From Sphingomonas sp. (GTDB taxonomy: Bacteria > Pseudomonadota > Alphaproteobacteria > Sphingomonadales > Sphingomonadaceae): a stretch of 64,000 nucleotides of DNA. Each line of letters begins with the position of its first letter. Positions within the stretch are counted from its first letter, which is position 1. This document shows positions 29,760 through 40,118 of the stretch, in pieces. The stretch is from positions 48,499 through 112,498 of the forward strand of contig NZ_JACDDV010000002.1 in NCBI RefSeq assembly GCF_013816785.1, read 5' to 3'. The translations under genes and the position numbers were made by a program. A model generated the notes under the pieces. It was given only the letters and a program-made list of their open reading frames with translations. It had not been told where the DNA came from and did no database searches.

Positions 29760-30470
29760 ATGCGCGTTCTGGCAATGGCATCGCAGAAGGGCGGATCGGG
29801 CAAGACGACCCTGTCCGGCCACCTCGCGGTGCAGGCGCAGCTGGCGGGCGCCGGTCCCGTCTGCCTGATCGACATCGATCCGCAAGGCTCGCTCGCCGAT
29901 TGGTGGAACGAGCGCGAGGCCGATATGCCGGCCTTCGCCCAGACCACGGTCGCTCGTCTCGCCTCCGACCTTGAGGTGCTTCGCCAGCAGGGCTTTCGCC
30001 TGGCCGTGATCGACACGCCACCGGCAATCACCATGGCGATCCAGAGCGTCATTGCGGTGGCCGAGCTGATCGTCATCCCGACCCGTCCCAGCCCGCACGA
30101 TCTTCGCGCCGTTGGCGCTACGGTCGATTTGTGCGACCGCGCCGGCAAGCCGCTCCTGTTCGTCGTCAACGGTGCCACGCCGAAAGCCAAGATCACCTAC
30201 GAGGCGGCTGTCGCCCTTTCGCAGCACGGCACCGTAGCTCCGGTCACTCTCCACCATCGCACCGATTTCGCCGCCTCGATGATCGACGGCCGCACGGTGA
30301 TGGAAGTAGACCCCAACGGCCGCTCGGCGCGCGAAGTGACCGAACTGTGGGATTACATCTCCGACCGGCTCGAAAAGAATTTCCGCCGCACCGTGTTCGC
30401 TGCCCCGAACGCCGCTCCCTCCGCAACGCCGCGTCCGGTCGGTGGCTTCGGCCGCCGAGTGAGCCAGTAA
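29760..30470 (+). CDS. ParA/MinD-family ATPase, orphan
   Basis: A 236-residue deviant-Walker ATPase: MASQKGGSGKTTLSGHLA, then IDIDPQGSLADWW and VIDTPPAIT. Such proteins position cargo such as plasmids, chromosomes or protein complexes on the nucleoid or membrane. The frame is open from 29631, but ATG 29760 with GAGGGGAA before it places the P-loop at the normal N-terminal position. No parB lies beside it; the next gene encodes a protein with a ribbon-helix-helix-like end, so this is not the usual chromosomal parAB pair. Confidence 0.9.
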   Translation: MRVLAMASQKGGSGKTTLSGHLAVQAQLAGAGPVCLIDIDPQGSLADWWNEREADMPAFAQTTVARLASDLEVLRQQGFRLAVIDTPPAITMAIQSVIAVAELIVIPTRPSPHDLRAVGATVDLCDRAGKPLLFVVNGATPKAKITYEAAVALSQHGTVAPVTLHHRTDFAASMIDGRTVMEVDPNGRSAREVTELWDYISDRLEKNFRRTVFAAPNAAPSATPRPVGGFGRRVSQ

Positions 30471-30483
30471 GGGAGTGGTGACG

Positions 30484-31215
30484 ATGGGAGAACCCAAGGC
30501 ATTCGCTTCGCTTTCGTCGGGCCTTCTCGCCCGCAAAGGCGCCGCTCGCCCCGCCATGCGCCCGCAGGGCTTCGGCCAGATCGGCTCTGGCCTCGACGAC
30601 CTCGGCTGGGACGACATGGGCTTCGAGCCGCCAAAGCCGGCGCTGACCACGGTCCGCGACGCCGAACATGATGCGTTTGGCGATGAATTGGCCGAGCCCG
30701 CGCTACGCAACCCGCTCGCCGCTTTGACCCCGATTCCTTCGCCGGTTCATGACCAGCAGGCGGAAATCGCCGGCCGTTTCGCCGCCCATGAGGAGGATGG
30801 CGAAGAGGAGGACGGCGATTATGTCGACGAAACCGCCGAGCTTTACGATCCGGAAACCGACGAAGCGCATGCGCTTGACGTAGTGGTGGAAACCGCGCCT
30901 GAGCCGGCCCCGCTTGCGCTGATCCCGGTGCTGGCAACCAAGGCGTCCGCCTCCACGGTTCAGGCACCCAAGACTAACGCCGTCCCAGTTCGCCGTGCGG
31001 TGCGTCCGCGCGTCGCCGCGGGTGGCAAGGCCAAGTCGGCGTTCACGCTGCGCCTCGACCCGTCGCGCCATTTGAAGCTTCGTCTAGCATGCGCCGTTAC
31101 CGGTCGCTCGGCGCAGCAATTGGTGACCGACGCACTGGACCAGCTCCTGACCGACATGCCGGAACTCGAGTCGATGGCCGAGCGCGCGCCGCGCGCCCGA
31201 CGCGCCGAGGGATAA
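30484..31215 (+). CDS. Hypothetical protein with C-terminal ribbon-helix-helix-like segment
   Basis: A 243-residue protein. The first 150 residues are low-complexity and acidic (a run such as EEDGEEEDGDYVDE), probably disordered. The end, about residues 185-230, reads SAFTLRLDPSRHLKLRLAC followed by TGRSAQQLVTDALDQLL, which looks like a beta strand and two helices of a ribbon-helix-helix DNA-binding fold. ATG 30484 is preferred to GTG 30475 because AAGGGAG precedes it at normal distance. It follows the ParA gene by 13 bases, so it is probably its partner; that is inference. Confidence 0.75.
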   Translation: MGEPKAFASLSSGLLARKGAARPAMRPQGFGQIGSGLDDLGWDDMGFEPPKPALTTVRDAEHDAFGDELAEPALRNPLAALTPIPSPVHDQQAEIAGRFAAHEEDGEEEDGDYVDETAELYDPETDEAHALDVVVETAPEPAPLALIPVLATKASASTVQAPKTNAVPVRRAVRPRVAAGGKAKSAFTLRLDPSRHLKLRLACAVTGRSAQQLVTDALDQLLTDMPELESMAERAPRARRAEG

Positions 31216-31228
31216 AAAGGGGAGTGTC

Positions 31229-32602
31229 ATGACCAAGCCGTATCGCCTGGGGGCCGCGCTGACCGCCGCATCGCTGATCGCGATCGTCGCCGGTTGCGCC
31301 GGTCCGGGATCGTCGGGGCCGCGCAGCGCCTCGATCTTCGGCGTCAAGGTCGACACCGCCAATATCGGGCTGGCGACCAAGGCGCAGCTGGCGCTTGCCG
31401 CCAACGACCTCGCCACCGCCATACCGCTCGCCGAGCGAGCCGTCGGCAAGAGCCCGAACGACGCCGGTTTCCGCGCGCTGCTCGGCAATTGCTACCTCGC
31501 CGCCGGGCGGTTTGCCTCCGCTGAGGCCGCTTATCGCGACTCGCTGACGTTGGTGTCGAACCAGCCGCAGCTGATTCTCAAACTGGCCTTGGTTCAGGCC
31601 GCGCAGGGCAAGGCCGGGGAAGCCATCGCGCTGCTGGCCGCCGGGCAGGGCGTCCTCGACGCCGCCGATCTTGGCCTTGCGCTGACACTCGCCGGCGACA
31701 CGCAGTCGGCCTTGCAAGTGCTTGATCCCGCGTCTCGCGTGGCCGGCGCCGACGCCCGCACTCGCCAGAATTTGGCTCTGGCCCACGCCTTCGCCGGCAA
31801 TTGGGAACAGGCTCGCCTGATCGCCGGGCAAGATCTCGCCGCCGACCAGGTCGACGCCCGCATCCAACAATGGATGACGCTGGCCAAGCCGGCCCGCCCC
31901 TCTGACCAAGTGGCTGCCTTCATCGGTGTCCAACCCGTGGCCGGCGATCCCGGCCAACCGGTTCGCCTTGCGCTCAACAAGGCCGACGCCAAGAGCCGTC
32001 AGGCCGCTGCCATGCCGGTGACCGTGACGGATCAAGCGCCCCCGCCGGTCGAGGTAGCTGCCGTCGTTCCGCAGCCCGTCCTAGCCTCCGTCGCTGAACC
32101 GCAACCCGCGCCCGAACCGGCCCCGGCGGTTGCGGCGCCAGTCCTTGGGGCCTCGGTTACTGTGATGCTTCCTCCTGTCGCCTCAGCGCCGAATACGCTG
32201 TCCGCGACACCCCCATCGCCGATCCGGCAGGCTCGTCCGGCGCTGTCGCCGGCCGTGGTTCGGTTGGCACCAACCCTCGCCAGCCTGCGCCGAAACGCCG
32301 CCGCCCCGATAATGCGCGGTGGGCGCAGCCGCGCCGTCGTCCAGCTCGGGTCCTTTTCGTCGCGCGATCGCGTGTCCGGTGCATGGTCCAAAGCCGTGGC
32401 TAATTACAGTGCGCTGCGCTCCTACACCCCGGTCAGCGCCCGCTTCGCCGCCGCCCAGGGCATCTTCTATCGCCTGTCGGTCAAGGGGTTCGCCAGCGAC
32501 CGAGACGCGATCAATCTGTGCGCTTCCTTGAAGCGCGCTGGGGGCAAATGCTTCGTTCGAGCTGCATTCAACGACGCGCCCGTGCAGATCGCCTCGCGCT
32601 AA
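31229..32602 (+). CDS. TPR/SPOR-domain lipoprotein
   Basis: A 457-residue lipoprotein with lipobox IVAGC, tetratricopeptide-type repeats at about residues 50-200 (AAGRFASAEAAYRDSLTL, LALAHAFAGNWEQAR), a long Pro/Ala/Val linker and a C-terminal SPOR-like domain (AVVQLGSFSSRDRVSGAW...FYRLSVKGFAS). It starts 13 bases after the preceding gene, so ParA, RHH-like protein and this lipoprotein form one operon. The combination suggests coupling of a cytoplasmic positioning ATPase to cell-wall constriction. The TAA overlaps the stop of convergent pyrB. Confidence 0.85.
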   Translation: MTKPYRLGAALTAASLIAIVAGCAGPGSSGPRSASIFGVKVDTANIGLATKAQLALAANDLATAIPLAERAVGKSPNDAGFRALLGNCYLAAGRFASAEAAYRDSLTLVSNQPQLILKLALVQAAQGKAGEAIALLAAGQGVLDAADLGLALTLAGDTQSALQVLDPASRVAGADARTRQNLALAHAFAGNWEQARLIAGQDLAADQVDARIQQWMTLAKPARPSDQVAAFIGVQPVAGDPGQPVRLALNKADAKSRQAAAMPVTVTDQAPPPVEVAAVVPQPVLASVAEPQPAPEPAPAVAAPVLGASVTVMLPPVASAPNTLSATPPSPIRQARPALSPAVVRLAPTLASLRRNAAAPIMRGGRSRAVVQLGSFSSRDRVSGAWSKAVANYSALRSYTPVSARFAAAQGIFYRLSVKGFASDRDAINLCASLKRAGGKCFVRAAFNDAPVQIASR

Positions 32603-33501
32603 GGCCTAACGCGCCGATCGGCAGTGAGGAGGTCAAGGCAGGCCATCCTCACTGCCACCCCCATTTCGACTTGCCGCACGATTAGTGAGCGCTCGTCGTG
32701 ATCGGCCAGAGCGCCGTCGATCTCGACGCCCCGGTTGATTGGTCCCGGGTGCATCACCACCGCATACGGCGCAGCATGAGCAAAGCGTTCCTTGGTGAGG
32801 CCATAATGCGCCAGATATTCGCCGGGACCATCGCCCAGCTCCTCGCTCAGCCGCTCACGCTGGACGCGCAGCATCATCACCGCGTCGGCTCCCACAACCG
32901 CCTCTTCGATCGTCCCGCCGGCGATATCGTCCGGCAGCAGTGACGGCGGCCCGGCGAATCGTAGCTCGGCGCCTAACCGCGTCAGCAGGAGGGCGTTCGA
33001 CCGCGCTACCCGGCTATGCTTGAGATCGCCGCAGATCGCGATCTTCAGTCCTTCGATCCGTCCGAAATGCTGGCGCAGCGTTGCCGCGTCGAGGAGCGCC
33101 TGGGTCGGGTGCTCGCCGATCCCATCGCCGCCATTGATTACCGGGCAGTCCATGATCCGTGCCACATCGGCGGGCGCGCCGCTTGTGCCATGGCGGATGA
33201 CCAATACGTCGGGCCGCATGGCGTTGAGGGTGCGCGCGGTGTCAGCCAGCGTCTCGCCCTTCTTGATCGAGCTATGCTCGACCTGCATCGTCACCACTTG
33301 CGCGCCAAGCCGGTTGGCTGCGATCTCGAAGCTAAGCAGCGTACGCGTCGAATTCTCGAAGAAGGCATTGACGATCGTCAGCCCATCGAGCCGGTGGTCA
33401 TTGCGCCGCGGTTGGCGATTGTAAGCGAACCAGCGTTCACCCTCGTCGAGAATGGTGGCGATCTGGTCATCGGAAAGGGAGGTGATCGATAGGAGGTCCA
33501 T
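32599..33501 (-). CDS. pyrB: Aspartate carbamoyltransferase catalytic subunit
   Basis: A 300-residue enzyme making carbamoyl aspartate in pyrimidine synthesis. The carbamoyl-phosphate loop is FFENSTRTLLSFEIAANRLGA. Further family sequences are VIRHGTSGAP, GDGIGEHPTQALLDAATL, ICGDLKHSRVARSN and VMHPGPINRGVEID. The length is slightly short but normal. It follows ruvX on the same strand by 12 bases; pyrC is not in the window. Confidence 0.96.
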   Translation of the reverse strand: MDLLSITSLSDDQIATILDEGERWFAYNRQPRRNDHRLDGLTIVNAFFENSTRTLLSFEIAANRLGAQVVTMQVEHSSIKKGETLADTARTLNAMRPDVLVIRHGTSGAPADVARIMDCPVINGGDGIGEHPTQALLDAATLRQHFGRIEGLKIAICGDLKHSRVARSNALLLTRLGAELRFAGPPSLLPDDIAGGTIEEAVVGADAVMMLRVQRERLSEELGDGPGEYLAHYGLTKERFAHAAPYAVVMHPGPINRGVEIDGALADHDERSLIVRQVEMGVAVRMACLDLLTADRRVRP

Positions 33502-33513
33502 CGAAGCGGCGGC

Positions 33514-33996
33514 CTAGCGCGGTTGCGGTAAATTGACCAGCGCGTCGATCGCGGCTTGAAGGATGTGCGCCGCAGCGTGGGCGTCGATCTTTTCGGCGCG
33601 CTTGGCGCGGCTCATGTCGGCCTCGATCATCGTCCGCTCGACCGCCACGGTCGACCAGCGCTCGTCCCACAATAACAGCCGCAATCCGAGCGGGACGAGG
33701 TTGCGGGCGAAGGCACGGACCGACTGGGTGCGGGGTGAATCGCTGCCGTCGAGGTTGAGGGGCAGGCCGACGACTAGGCCGGTTAAAGAGTGACGACCAA
33801 CGAACCCGCGCAGATGCCCGAGATCGGCCGAGAATTTGGTCCGCCGAATCGTCTCGACCGCCGTAGCGTAGCTCCAGGTCGCGTCGCAGGTGGCAAGGCC
33901 GATCGTCTTCGTGCCGACGTCCAACCCACCCAACCGCCCTTGGCGCGCTGCGCCGGCGAACTCCGCCGCGCTAGTGACGATCAGCGCTTGCGCCAT
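33514..33996 (-). CDS. ruvX: Putative pre-16S rRNA nuclease RuvX (YqgF)
   Basis: A 160-residue RNase H-fold protein of the YqgF family. [16 protein letters not shown] supplies the first catalytic Asp, [18 protein letters not shown] is the signature loop, and [12 protein letters not shown] and [16 protein letters not shown] complete the site. The family processes the 5' end of 16S rRNA and is often called a Holliday junction resolvase. It overlaps the end of the upstream DUF3089 gene by 16 bases and precedes pyrB. Confidence 0.92.
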   Translation of the reverse strand: MAQALIVTSAAEFAGAARQGRLGGLDVGTKTIGLATCDATWSYATAVETIRRTKFSADLGHLRGFVGRHSLTGLVVGLPLNLDGSDSPRTQSVRAFARNLVPLGLRLLLWDERWSTVAVERTMIEADMSRAKRAEKIDAHAAAHILQAAIDALVNLPQPR

Positions 33997-35087
33997 GCCG
34001 CCAGCCGCCGCTGCGCATCGGCGCGAATCGAGCCCCAGAACAGGGCATAATCATAGACATGGTAATTATTGCCCGGCAGCACATAGGGGCCGAGGTTGGG
34101 CGCCGCGCCGTCGATGATCAGGAAGCCCTTGTCGCAATGCGCGCCGACCTGGCCGACCGCGAGCGTCGCGTTGGCAAATTTCGCATCGGGCATCAGCGTG
34201 CCGAGATTGGCCGATGCGGGGGCGGCGCCGTCCTTGGTGCCGGTCAGCGGATTGACGCAGATCATGTCGGCGCGCCGCCGCTCGCCACCCGCGCCCAAGG
34301 TCCCGACCCAGGCATCGGTGATCAGCGTTGGGTTGGCCGGCTCGGCGAAGCTTTGCCACGACAGGACGCATGCGGCTTCGTCGGGCGCGGTGCAGGCGGA
34401 AAGCCCGGTCGCGGGAAGGTCGGCGGTGGCCGACAGCGGCCAGCCGACGACATAAGCCGCGACTAGCCGATTGCCGAGCACAGCTTTGCGGTCGACCAGC
34501 AGCCGCGATAGATGCAGCGCGCCCTGGCTATGCCCGGCAAGAATGATCGGCGTGTCCGCGTCCTGTGCGGCGAGAAACGCATCGAACCCACGCAGCACGT
34601 CGCCATAGGCGAGGTCGAGCGCCTTGGTCGCGTCGGCGCTCTTCAGCAAAAACGCCCCGAACGCCGCCTGGCGATAACGCGGCGCCCAAATGTCCGACAC
34701 GGCGTTGAACGCGCTCGCCTGGCTTTGAACGAACAGCTGCGCCTGCGCCCCGGCATCGCCCCCCGCATCATACGGCGCGTTCCACCGGTCGCGCTTGAGA
34801 TAGGTCGTCGGGTGAATGAAAAAAGTCGCGGCCGGCGATGCTTCCTTGGTCAAAACCACGCCGGCCGGCAACCATCCCGAAGCGTCCCTCGCCAGCCCGG
34901 GCTTGGCGAGCCACGCTGCATCGTTCGCATAATCGGGCGTCGTCGAAGGAGGCGGCGCGGCAAAATGACCCACCGGAGTAGCGAAGCTGGTCAGCGCCTT
35001 GTCACCAAACTGGAAGATCGCGAACGCTCCCGCCACGCCGAGCAAGGTCAGGAAGACGATCAGGAGCAGGAACCGGCGCGCGCACAT
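33981..35087 (-). CDS. DUF3089 alpha/beta hydrolase-like protein
   Basis: A 368-residue membrane-anchored or exported protein. The N-terminus is [22 protein letters not shown], an uncleaved-looking anchor. The body has the DUF3089 features [12 protein letters not shown], the nucleophile elbow [13 protein letters not shown], and INPLTG-like [11 protein letters not shown]. The frame is open back to 35429, but ATG 35087 places the hydrophobic anchor at the N-terminus. Substrate unknown. It is divergent from gatC and leads a minus-strand run with ruvX and pyrB. Confidence 0.82.
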   Translation of the reverse strand: MCARRFLLLIVFLTLLGVAGAFAIFQFGDKALTSFATPVGHFAAPPPSTTPDYANDAAWLAKPGLARDASGWLPAGVVLTKEASPAATFFIHPTTYLKRDRWNAPYDAGGDAGAQAQLFVQSQASAFNAVSDIWAPRYRQAAFGAFLLKSADATKALDLAYGDVLRGFDAFLAAQDADTPIILAGHSQGALHLSRLLVDRKAVLGNRLVAAYVVGWPLSATADLPATGLSACTAPDEAACVLSWQSFAEPANPTLITDAWVGTLGAGGERRRADMICVNPLTGTKDGAAPASANLGTLMPDAKFANATLAVGQVGAHCDKGFLIIDGAAPNLGPYVLPGNNYHVYDYALFWGSIRADAQRRLAAWRKR

Positions 35088-35196
35088 CGGCTGCCGCCTA
35101 GAGGGCGCACCGCGCTTCGGCAACTGCTTGAAGGCCGCCGCGCCCCCTGCTAGCCGCGCTTCGGGTCGCTTGCCGATCCGAAGCAGCAGGAACTCC

Positions 35197-35484
35197 ATGT
35201 CTGTCGATGCGAAACAGGTGCGCCACGTCGCCAAGCTAGCCCGGATCGCGATGAGCGATGCCGAGGTCGAGGCGCTGGTGCCCGAATTGAACAACATCCT
35301 CGGCTGGGTCGAACAGCTTGCCGAGGTCGATACCGATGGGGTCGAGCCGCTGACCGCCGTGATCGACTTGCCCCTTCGTCTCCGCGACGACGTCGTCAAT
35401 GACGGCAATGTCAGGGATGCCGTGCTCAAGAACGCGCCCGACGCTCAGCACGGATTTTTCGCCGTTCCCAAGGTGATCGAATAG
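35197..35484 (+). CDS. gatC: Glutamyl/aspartyl-tRNA amidotransferase subunit C
   Basis: A 95-residue small subunit that stabilises Gat[42 protein letters not shown] and the closing [11 protein letters not shown] are typical. The frame is open upstream, but ATG 35197 is the normal start. Its stop shares one base with the GTG of gatA. GatCAB amidates misacylated Glu-tRNA(Gln) and Asp-tRNA(Asn). Confidence 0.95.
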   Translation: MSVDAKQVRHVAKLARIAMSDAEVEALVPELNNILGWVEQLAEVDTDGVEPLTAVIDLPLRLRDDVVNDGNVRDAVLKNAPDAQHGFFAVPKVIE

Positions 35485-36971
35485 TGAGTCTCAACCTCAA
35501 GACGATCGCCGAGCTGCGCGACGGCTTCCGCGCCGGCGAATTTTCGGCGCGCGAGATCGCGGCCGACTTCAACGCGGCGGTCGAGGCGGGGCGGGCGCTC
35601 AACGCCTATACGGTCGAGACCCCGGAACTGGCGCTGGCGGCCGCCGATGCCGCCGATGCCGCGCGAGCTGGGGGCGAACTGAAGCCACTGTCGGGCATCC
35701 CGCTTGGCATCAAGGATTTGTTTGCCACCGAGGGTGTCGATTCTACCGCAGGCAGCAACATCCTGAAGGGTTTCGAACCGCCCTATGAATCGACCGTCTC
35801 GGGCAAGCTCAAGGCTGCCGGCGCGGGGATGCTGGGCAAGCTCAACATGGACGAGTTCGCGATGGGCTCGTCGAACGAGACCAGCGCCTACGGCCCGGTC
35901 ATCTCGCCATGGCGTCGCACCGACGGCGGCAACACGGCGCTAACCCCGGGGGGGAGCTCGGGCGGGTCGGCCGCAGCAGTCGCGGCGGGGCTGGCGCCTG
36001 GGGCCACGGGCACCGACACAGGCGGCTCGATCCGTCAGCCGGCGGCGTTCGTCGGCATTTGCGGGATCAAGCCGACCTACGGCCGCTGCTCGCGCTGGGG
36101 CATCGTCGCCTTCGCTTCGTCGCTCGACCAGGCCGGGCCGATGGCGCGCACCGTGCGCGACTGCGCAATCTTGCTCGAAACGATGAGCGGCTTCGACCCG
36201 AAGGACGCCACCTCGCTTGATGTGCCCGTGCCGCAATGGGAAGCGGGTTTGTCGAGCAATCTGAAGGGCAAGCGCGTCGGCATTCCGACCGAATATCGCA
36301 TCGACGGCGTGCCGACCGAGATCGATGCGCTGTGGGAGCAGGGAGTCGAATGGCTGCGCGACGCCGGCGCCGAGCCGGTCAAAATCTCGCTTCCGCACAC
36401 CCGCCATGCGCTGCCGACCTATTACATCATCGCGCCGGCCGAAGCCTCGTCGAATCTCGCCCGCTACGACGGGGTGCGCTACGGGCTGAGAGTCGAAAGC
36501 GAGGCCGGGCACGGCACCACGCTCGACGGCATGTACGCCGCGACGAGAGCGAGGGGCTTCGGCGCCGAGGTCAAGCGACGCATCATGATTGGCACCTATG
36601 TTTTGTCGGCGGGCTATTACGACGCCTATTTCACCAAGGCGCAGAAAGTCCGCACGCTGATCAAGCGCGATTTCACCACTGCCTTCGCCGACTGCGATTT
36701 CATCCTCACCCCGACCGCCCCCTCGGCGGCGTTCGGGCTCAATGAGAAAATGAGCGACCCGCTGGCGATGTATCTCAACGACGTGTTCGCGGTGCCGGCG
36801 AGTCTTGCCGGACTCCCCGCGATGTCGGTCCCCGGCGGTCTCGACGGCCAGGGCCTCCCGCTCGGCCTCCACCTCATCGGTCGCGAATTGGATGAACAGG
36901 GCGTGCTGAACGCAGCTTTGGCGGTCGAGGAACGCGCCGGGTTTTCAGCACGGGCGGAGAAGTGGTGGTGA
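35484..36971 (+). CDS. gatA: Glutamyl/aspartyl-tRNA amidotransferase subunit A
   Basis: A 495-residue amidase-signature subunit that releases ammonia from glutamine. The Ser-cisSer-Lys triad regions are seen: [10 protein letters not shown] (Lys), [16 protein letters not shown] (cis-Ser) and [16 protein letters not shown] (nucleophile Ser). The start is GTG 35484 overlapping the gatC stop. The end overlaps the tandem GTG codons that start gatB. Confidence 0.96.
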   Translation: MSLNLKTIAELRDGFRAGEFSAREIAADFNAAVEAGRALNAYTVETPELALAAADAADAARAGGELKPLSGIPLGIKDLFATEGVDSTAGSNILKGFEPPYESTVSGKLKAAGAGMLGKLNMDEFAMGSSNETSAYGPVISPWRRTDGGNTALTPGGSSGGSAAAVAAGLAPGATGTDTGGSIRQPAAFVGICGIKPTYGRCSRWGIVAFASSLDQAGPMARTVRDCAILLETMSGFDPKDATSLDVPVPQWEAGLSSNLKGKRVGIPTEYRIDGVPTEIDALWEQGVEWLRDAGAEPVKISLPHTRHALPTYYIIAPAEASSNLARYDGVRYGLRVESEAGHGTTLDGMYAATRARGFGAEVKRRIMIGTYVLSAGYYDAYFTKAQKVRTLIKRDFTTAFADCDFILTPTAPSAAFGLNEKMSDPLAMYLNDVFAVPASLAGLPAMSVPGGLDGQGLPLGLHLIGRELDEQGVLNAALAVEERAGFSARAEKWW

Positions 36972-38446
36972 GCGACTATCGGATCACAGGCGCCACCGGC
37001 GAGTGGGAAGTCGTGATCGGGCTTGAGGTCCACGCCCAGGTCACCTCCAACGCCAAGCTTTTCTCGGGCGCGTCGACCACCTTCGGCGCCGAGCCGAACA
37101 CGCAAGTGTCGCTGGTCGACGCCGCGATGCCTGGAATGCTGCCGGTGCCCAACCGTGAATGCATCCGCCAGGCGGTGCGCACCGGGATGGCGATCGAGGC
37201 TAAGATCAACAATTGGTCACGGTTCGACCGCAAGAATTATTTCTACGCCGACCTGCCGCAGGGCTACCAGATTTCGCAGCTTTACCATCCCCTGGTCGGC
37301 GAGGGCGAAATCACCGTGCTGCTAGATGACAAGGACGAGGCAAGCGCGCGGACCATCGGAGTCGAGCGGATCCACCTCGAGCAGGACGCGGGCAAGCTGA
37401 TGCACGACCAGCATCCGACGATGAGCTATGTCGACCTCAACCGCTCGGGCGTCGCGCTAATGGAGATTGTGTCTAAACCTGATATGTGTTCGCCCGCCGA
37501 AGCAGGGGCTTATCTGCGCAAGTTAAGAGCAATTCTTCGTTATGTCGGCAGCTGCGACGGCAATATGGAGGAAGGCTCGATGCGCGCCGACGTCAATGTC
37601 TCGGTGCGCAAACCGGGCCCAATCACTTCAGAAAACCCGCTCGGTACTCGCACCGAGACCAAGAACGTCAACTCAGTGCGCTTCGTCATGGCCGTGATCG
37701 AGCATGAGGCGCGCCGCCAGGTCGAGGTGATTGAGGGGGGCGGGGCGATCGTCCAGGAAACCCGGCTGTACGACCCCGACAAGAATGTCACCCGCACGCT
37801 CCGCTCAAAGGAAGACGCGCACGATTATCGCTACTTCCCCGATCCTGACCTGCTCCCGCTCGAGCTCGACGAGGCGTTCCTCGCCGACTGTCGCGCGTCG
37901 CTACCCGAACTGCCCGACGCCAAGCGCAAGCGGTTCGAAAATCTCGACATCGGCGCCTACAACGCCTCGATCCTTACCGCCGAGGTCGAGACCGCGCGCT
38001 GGTTCGACCAGCTATTGGAAGAAGGCGCCGACCCGGTCGCCGCGTCGAACTGGGTCGCGGGAGAACTGTTCGGCGCTCTGAATCGCCTGGGCAAGACGAT
38101 CGTCGATTCACCCGTCGGTCCGAAACAAGCCGCCGAGCTGCTCGCACTGATCGCCGACAAGACGCTCAGCGGCAGCCTCGCCAAACAGGTGTTCGAAATC
38201 ATGCTCGACACCGGCCAGGACGCTGGCGCGGTTGTCGAGGAGCGCGGCCTCAAGCAGACCAGCGACACCGGCGCTATCGACGCCGAAATCGACAACATCC
38301 TCGCCGCCAATGCCGAAAAGGTTCAGCAATATAAGGATGGCAAGGAAGCCTTGTTCGGCTTCTTCGTCGGCCAGACGATGAAGGCGATGGCCGGCAAGGC
38401 CAATCCAGGCGTCGTCAACGAACGGCTGCGCTCGAAGCTCGGCTGA
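36968..38446 (+). CDS. gatB: Glutamyl/aspartyl-tRNA amidotransferase subunit B
   Basis: A 492-residue kinase-like subunit that activates the misacylated t[41 protein letters not shown] and [12 protein letters not shown] are GatB hallmarks, followed by the helical YqeY-type tail. Three GTG codons in a row (36962, 36965, 36968) precede SDYRITG; the last overlaps the gatA TGA and is taken as the start, but any could serve. The gatCAB genes form one tight operon. Confidence 0.95.
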   Translation: MSDYRITGATGEWEVVIGLEVHAQVTSNAKLFSGASTTFGAEPNTQVSLVDAAMPGMLPVPNRECIRQAVRTGMAIEAKINNWSRFDRKNYFYADLPQGYQISQLYHPLVGEGEITVLLDDKDEASARTIGVERIHLEQDAGKLMHDQHPTMSYVDLNRSGVALMEIVSKPDMCSPAEAGAYLRKLRAILRYVGSCDGNMEEGSMRADVNVSVRKPGPITSENPLGTRTETKNVNSVRFVMAVIEHEARRQVEVIEGGGAIVQETRLYDPDKNVTRTLRSKEDAHDYRYFPDPDLLPLELDEAFLADCRASLPELPDAKRKRFENLDIGAYNASILTAEVETARWFDQLLEEGADPVAASNWVAGELFGALNRLGKTIVDSPVGPKQAAELLALIADKTLSGSLAKQVFEIMLDTGQDAGAVVEERGLKQTSDTGAIDAEIDNILAANAEKVQQYKDGKEALFGFFVGQTMKAMAGKANPGVVNERLRSKLG

Positions 38447-38468
38447 TCCACGGGACAAGGAGAGTAAG

Positions 38469-40112
38469 ATGCGCCGTATCCTGTTCCTTGCTGGCCTGAC
38501 CGCTGCCACCGCCTGCAGCTCGGCGCCTGCGCAACCAGCACGACTGCTCGCTCCGACTGCGCCGAAGCTGATCGTTGCGCTTTCGATCGACCAATTCTCA
38601 TCCGATCTATTCGAAGAATATCGTCCGGTACTGCTCGGCGGGATCGGGCGGTTGTCGCGCGGGGCCGCTTTTCGCAACGGCTATCAGGGCCATAGCGCAA
38701 CCGAGACCTGCCCCGGTCATTCGACGATCATGACCGGATCGCGCCCGTCGCGGACGGGGATCATTGCCAACGTCTGGTACGACCTTTCGCAGAGCCGGTC
38801 CGACAAGGCCGTCTACTGCGCCGAGGACGAGCGGATCGCGGGTAGTTCGAGCCTCGCCTACACCGTCTCGCCCTATCATCTCCGCGTTCCGACGCTTGGC
38901 GATCGGCTAAAGGCTGTCCAGCCGGTATCGCGCAACGTCGCGGTGGCGGGTAAGGATCGCGCCGCGGTGATGATGTCGGGCCGCGCGGTTGACCAGCGCT
39001 GGTACTGGGACGGCAAGACGTTCGCCACCGATTTGAAGGGCGCGGGAATGCCGCGTGCCGTCACCGCAGCCCGGACCGCGGTCGCGCAGGCCATCGCGCA
39101 AGATCGCTCCGCACTCCAAATGCCCGCGCTGTGTCAGCAGAAGTCGCGCGTGGTCTCGCTCGAAGGCGGCGGCGCGCCGGTCGGCAACGGGGCTTTCGCC
39201 CGCAAGGCCGGCGACGCGAGAAATTTCCGCGCCAGCCCCGAATTCGACGGCGCCACCCTGGCGCTCGCGGCCGCGCTGATCGAGGAAATGCAGCTTGGTC
39301 GCGGCCGCTCGACCGACATCATCTCGGTCGGCCTGTCAGCCACCGATTTCGTCGGCCACAGCTATGGGACCGAGGGCGCGGAGATGTGCCTCCAGCTGTT
39401 CTCGCTCGATCGCGACCTCGGCGATTTCTTCCGCCTGCTCGACAGCAAGGGCATCGATTATCTTGTCACGCTGACCGCCGATCATGGCGGGCAGGATGTC
39501 CCTGAGCGCAAGCGCGAGCAAGGCGTGCCAGGTGCCGCCCGCGTTCCCGCTAGCCTGTTCGCCAGCGCGATGGGCAAGGCGATCGGCGCCCGGCTGGGGC
39601 TCAAGGGACCAGTGCTCTACGGCGACGGTGCGTTCGGCGACATGTACGTCGATCGCGCTCTGCCCGACGTCGACCGCACGCGCGCTTTGGCCGCCGCGGT
39701 CGGCGCATATAAAGCCCATCCGATGGTTGAGGCCGTGTTTACCCATGACCAGCTGCGTGCCACGAAATCGCCGACAGCCTCACCCGACAAATGGAGCTTG
39801 GTCGAGCGCGCTCGCGCCTCGTTCGATGATCAGCGGTCGGGCGATCTGATCGTGTTGTTGAAGCGCGACATCACCCCGATCGCCGACACCAAATCCTATG
39901 TCGCAACCCACGGCAGCCCGTGGGACTATGACCGGCGCGTCCCGGTCCTGTTCTGGCGGCGCGAGATGGAGGCATCGGACCGCACCGACGCGGTCGAGAC
40001 CGCCGACATCATGCCGACGCTGGCCGCCGCGCTCGGGCTTGCGGTGGATCCGCGCTCGATCGACGGCAAATGTTTGGGGGCAATCCCCGGCATCGCTTGT
40101 CCAGTGCGCTAA
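38469..40112 (+). CDS. Alkaline phosphatase, PhoK/PafA-like
   Basis: A 547-residue exported phosphomonoesterase of the nucleotide pyrophosphatase/phosphatase superfamily. Signal sequence MRRILFLAGLTAATAC with a possible lipobox (ATAC). Asp41 (ALSIDQF), the nucleophile Thr80 in SATETCPGHSTIMTG, and Lys162/Arg164 (AGKDRAAVM), which mark the threonine-nucleophile PafA/PhoK type, are present, as are metal-site DFVGHSYG and TADHGGQD and a C-terminal HGSPWDYDRRVP. Sphingomonad PhoK is well known from this group. It follows gatB by 22 bases and may be co-transcribed. Confidence 0.9.
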   Translation: MRRILFLAGLTAATACSSAPAQPARLLAPTAPKLIVALSIDQFSSDLFEEYRPVLLGGIGRLSRGAAFRNGYQGHSATETCPGHSTIMTGSRPSRTGIIANVWYDLSQSRSDKAVYCAEDERIAGSSSLAYTVSPYHLRVPTLGDRLKAVQPVSRNVAVAGKDRAAVMMSGRAVDQRWYWDGKTFATDLKGAGMPRAVTAARTAVAQAIAQDRSALQMPALCQQKSRVVSLEGGGAPVGNGAFARKAGDARNFRASPEFDGATLALAAALIEEMQLGRGRSTDIISVGLSATDFVGHSYGTEGAEMCLQLFSLDRDLGDFFRLLDSKGIDYLVTLTADHGGQDVPERKREQGVPGAARVPASLFASAMGKAIGARLGLKGPVLYGDGAFGDMYVDRALPDVDRTRALAAAVGAYKAHPMVEAVFTHDQLRATKSPTASPDKWSLVERARASFDDQRSGDLIVLLKRDITPIADTKSYVATHGSPWDYDRRVPVLFWRREMEASDRTDAVETADIMPTLAAALGLAVDPRSIDGKCLGAIPGIACPVR

Positions 40113-40118
40113 TAGCAA

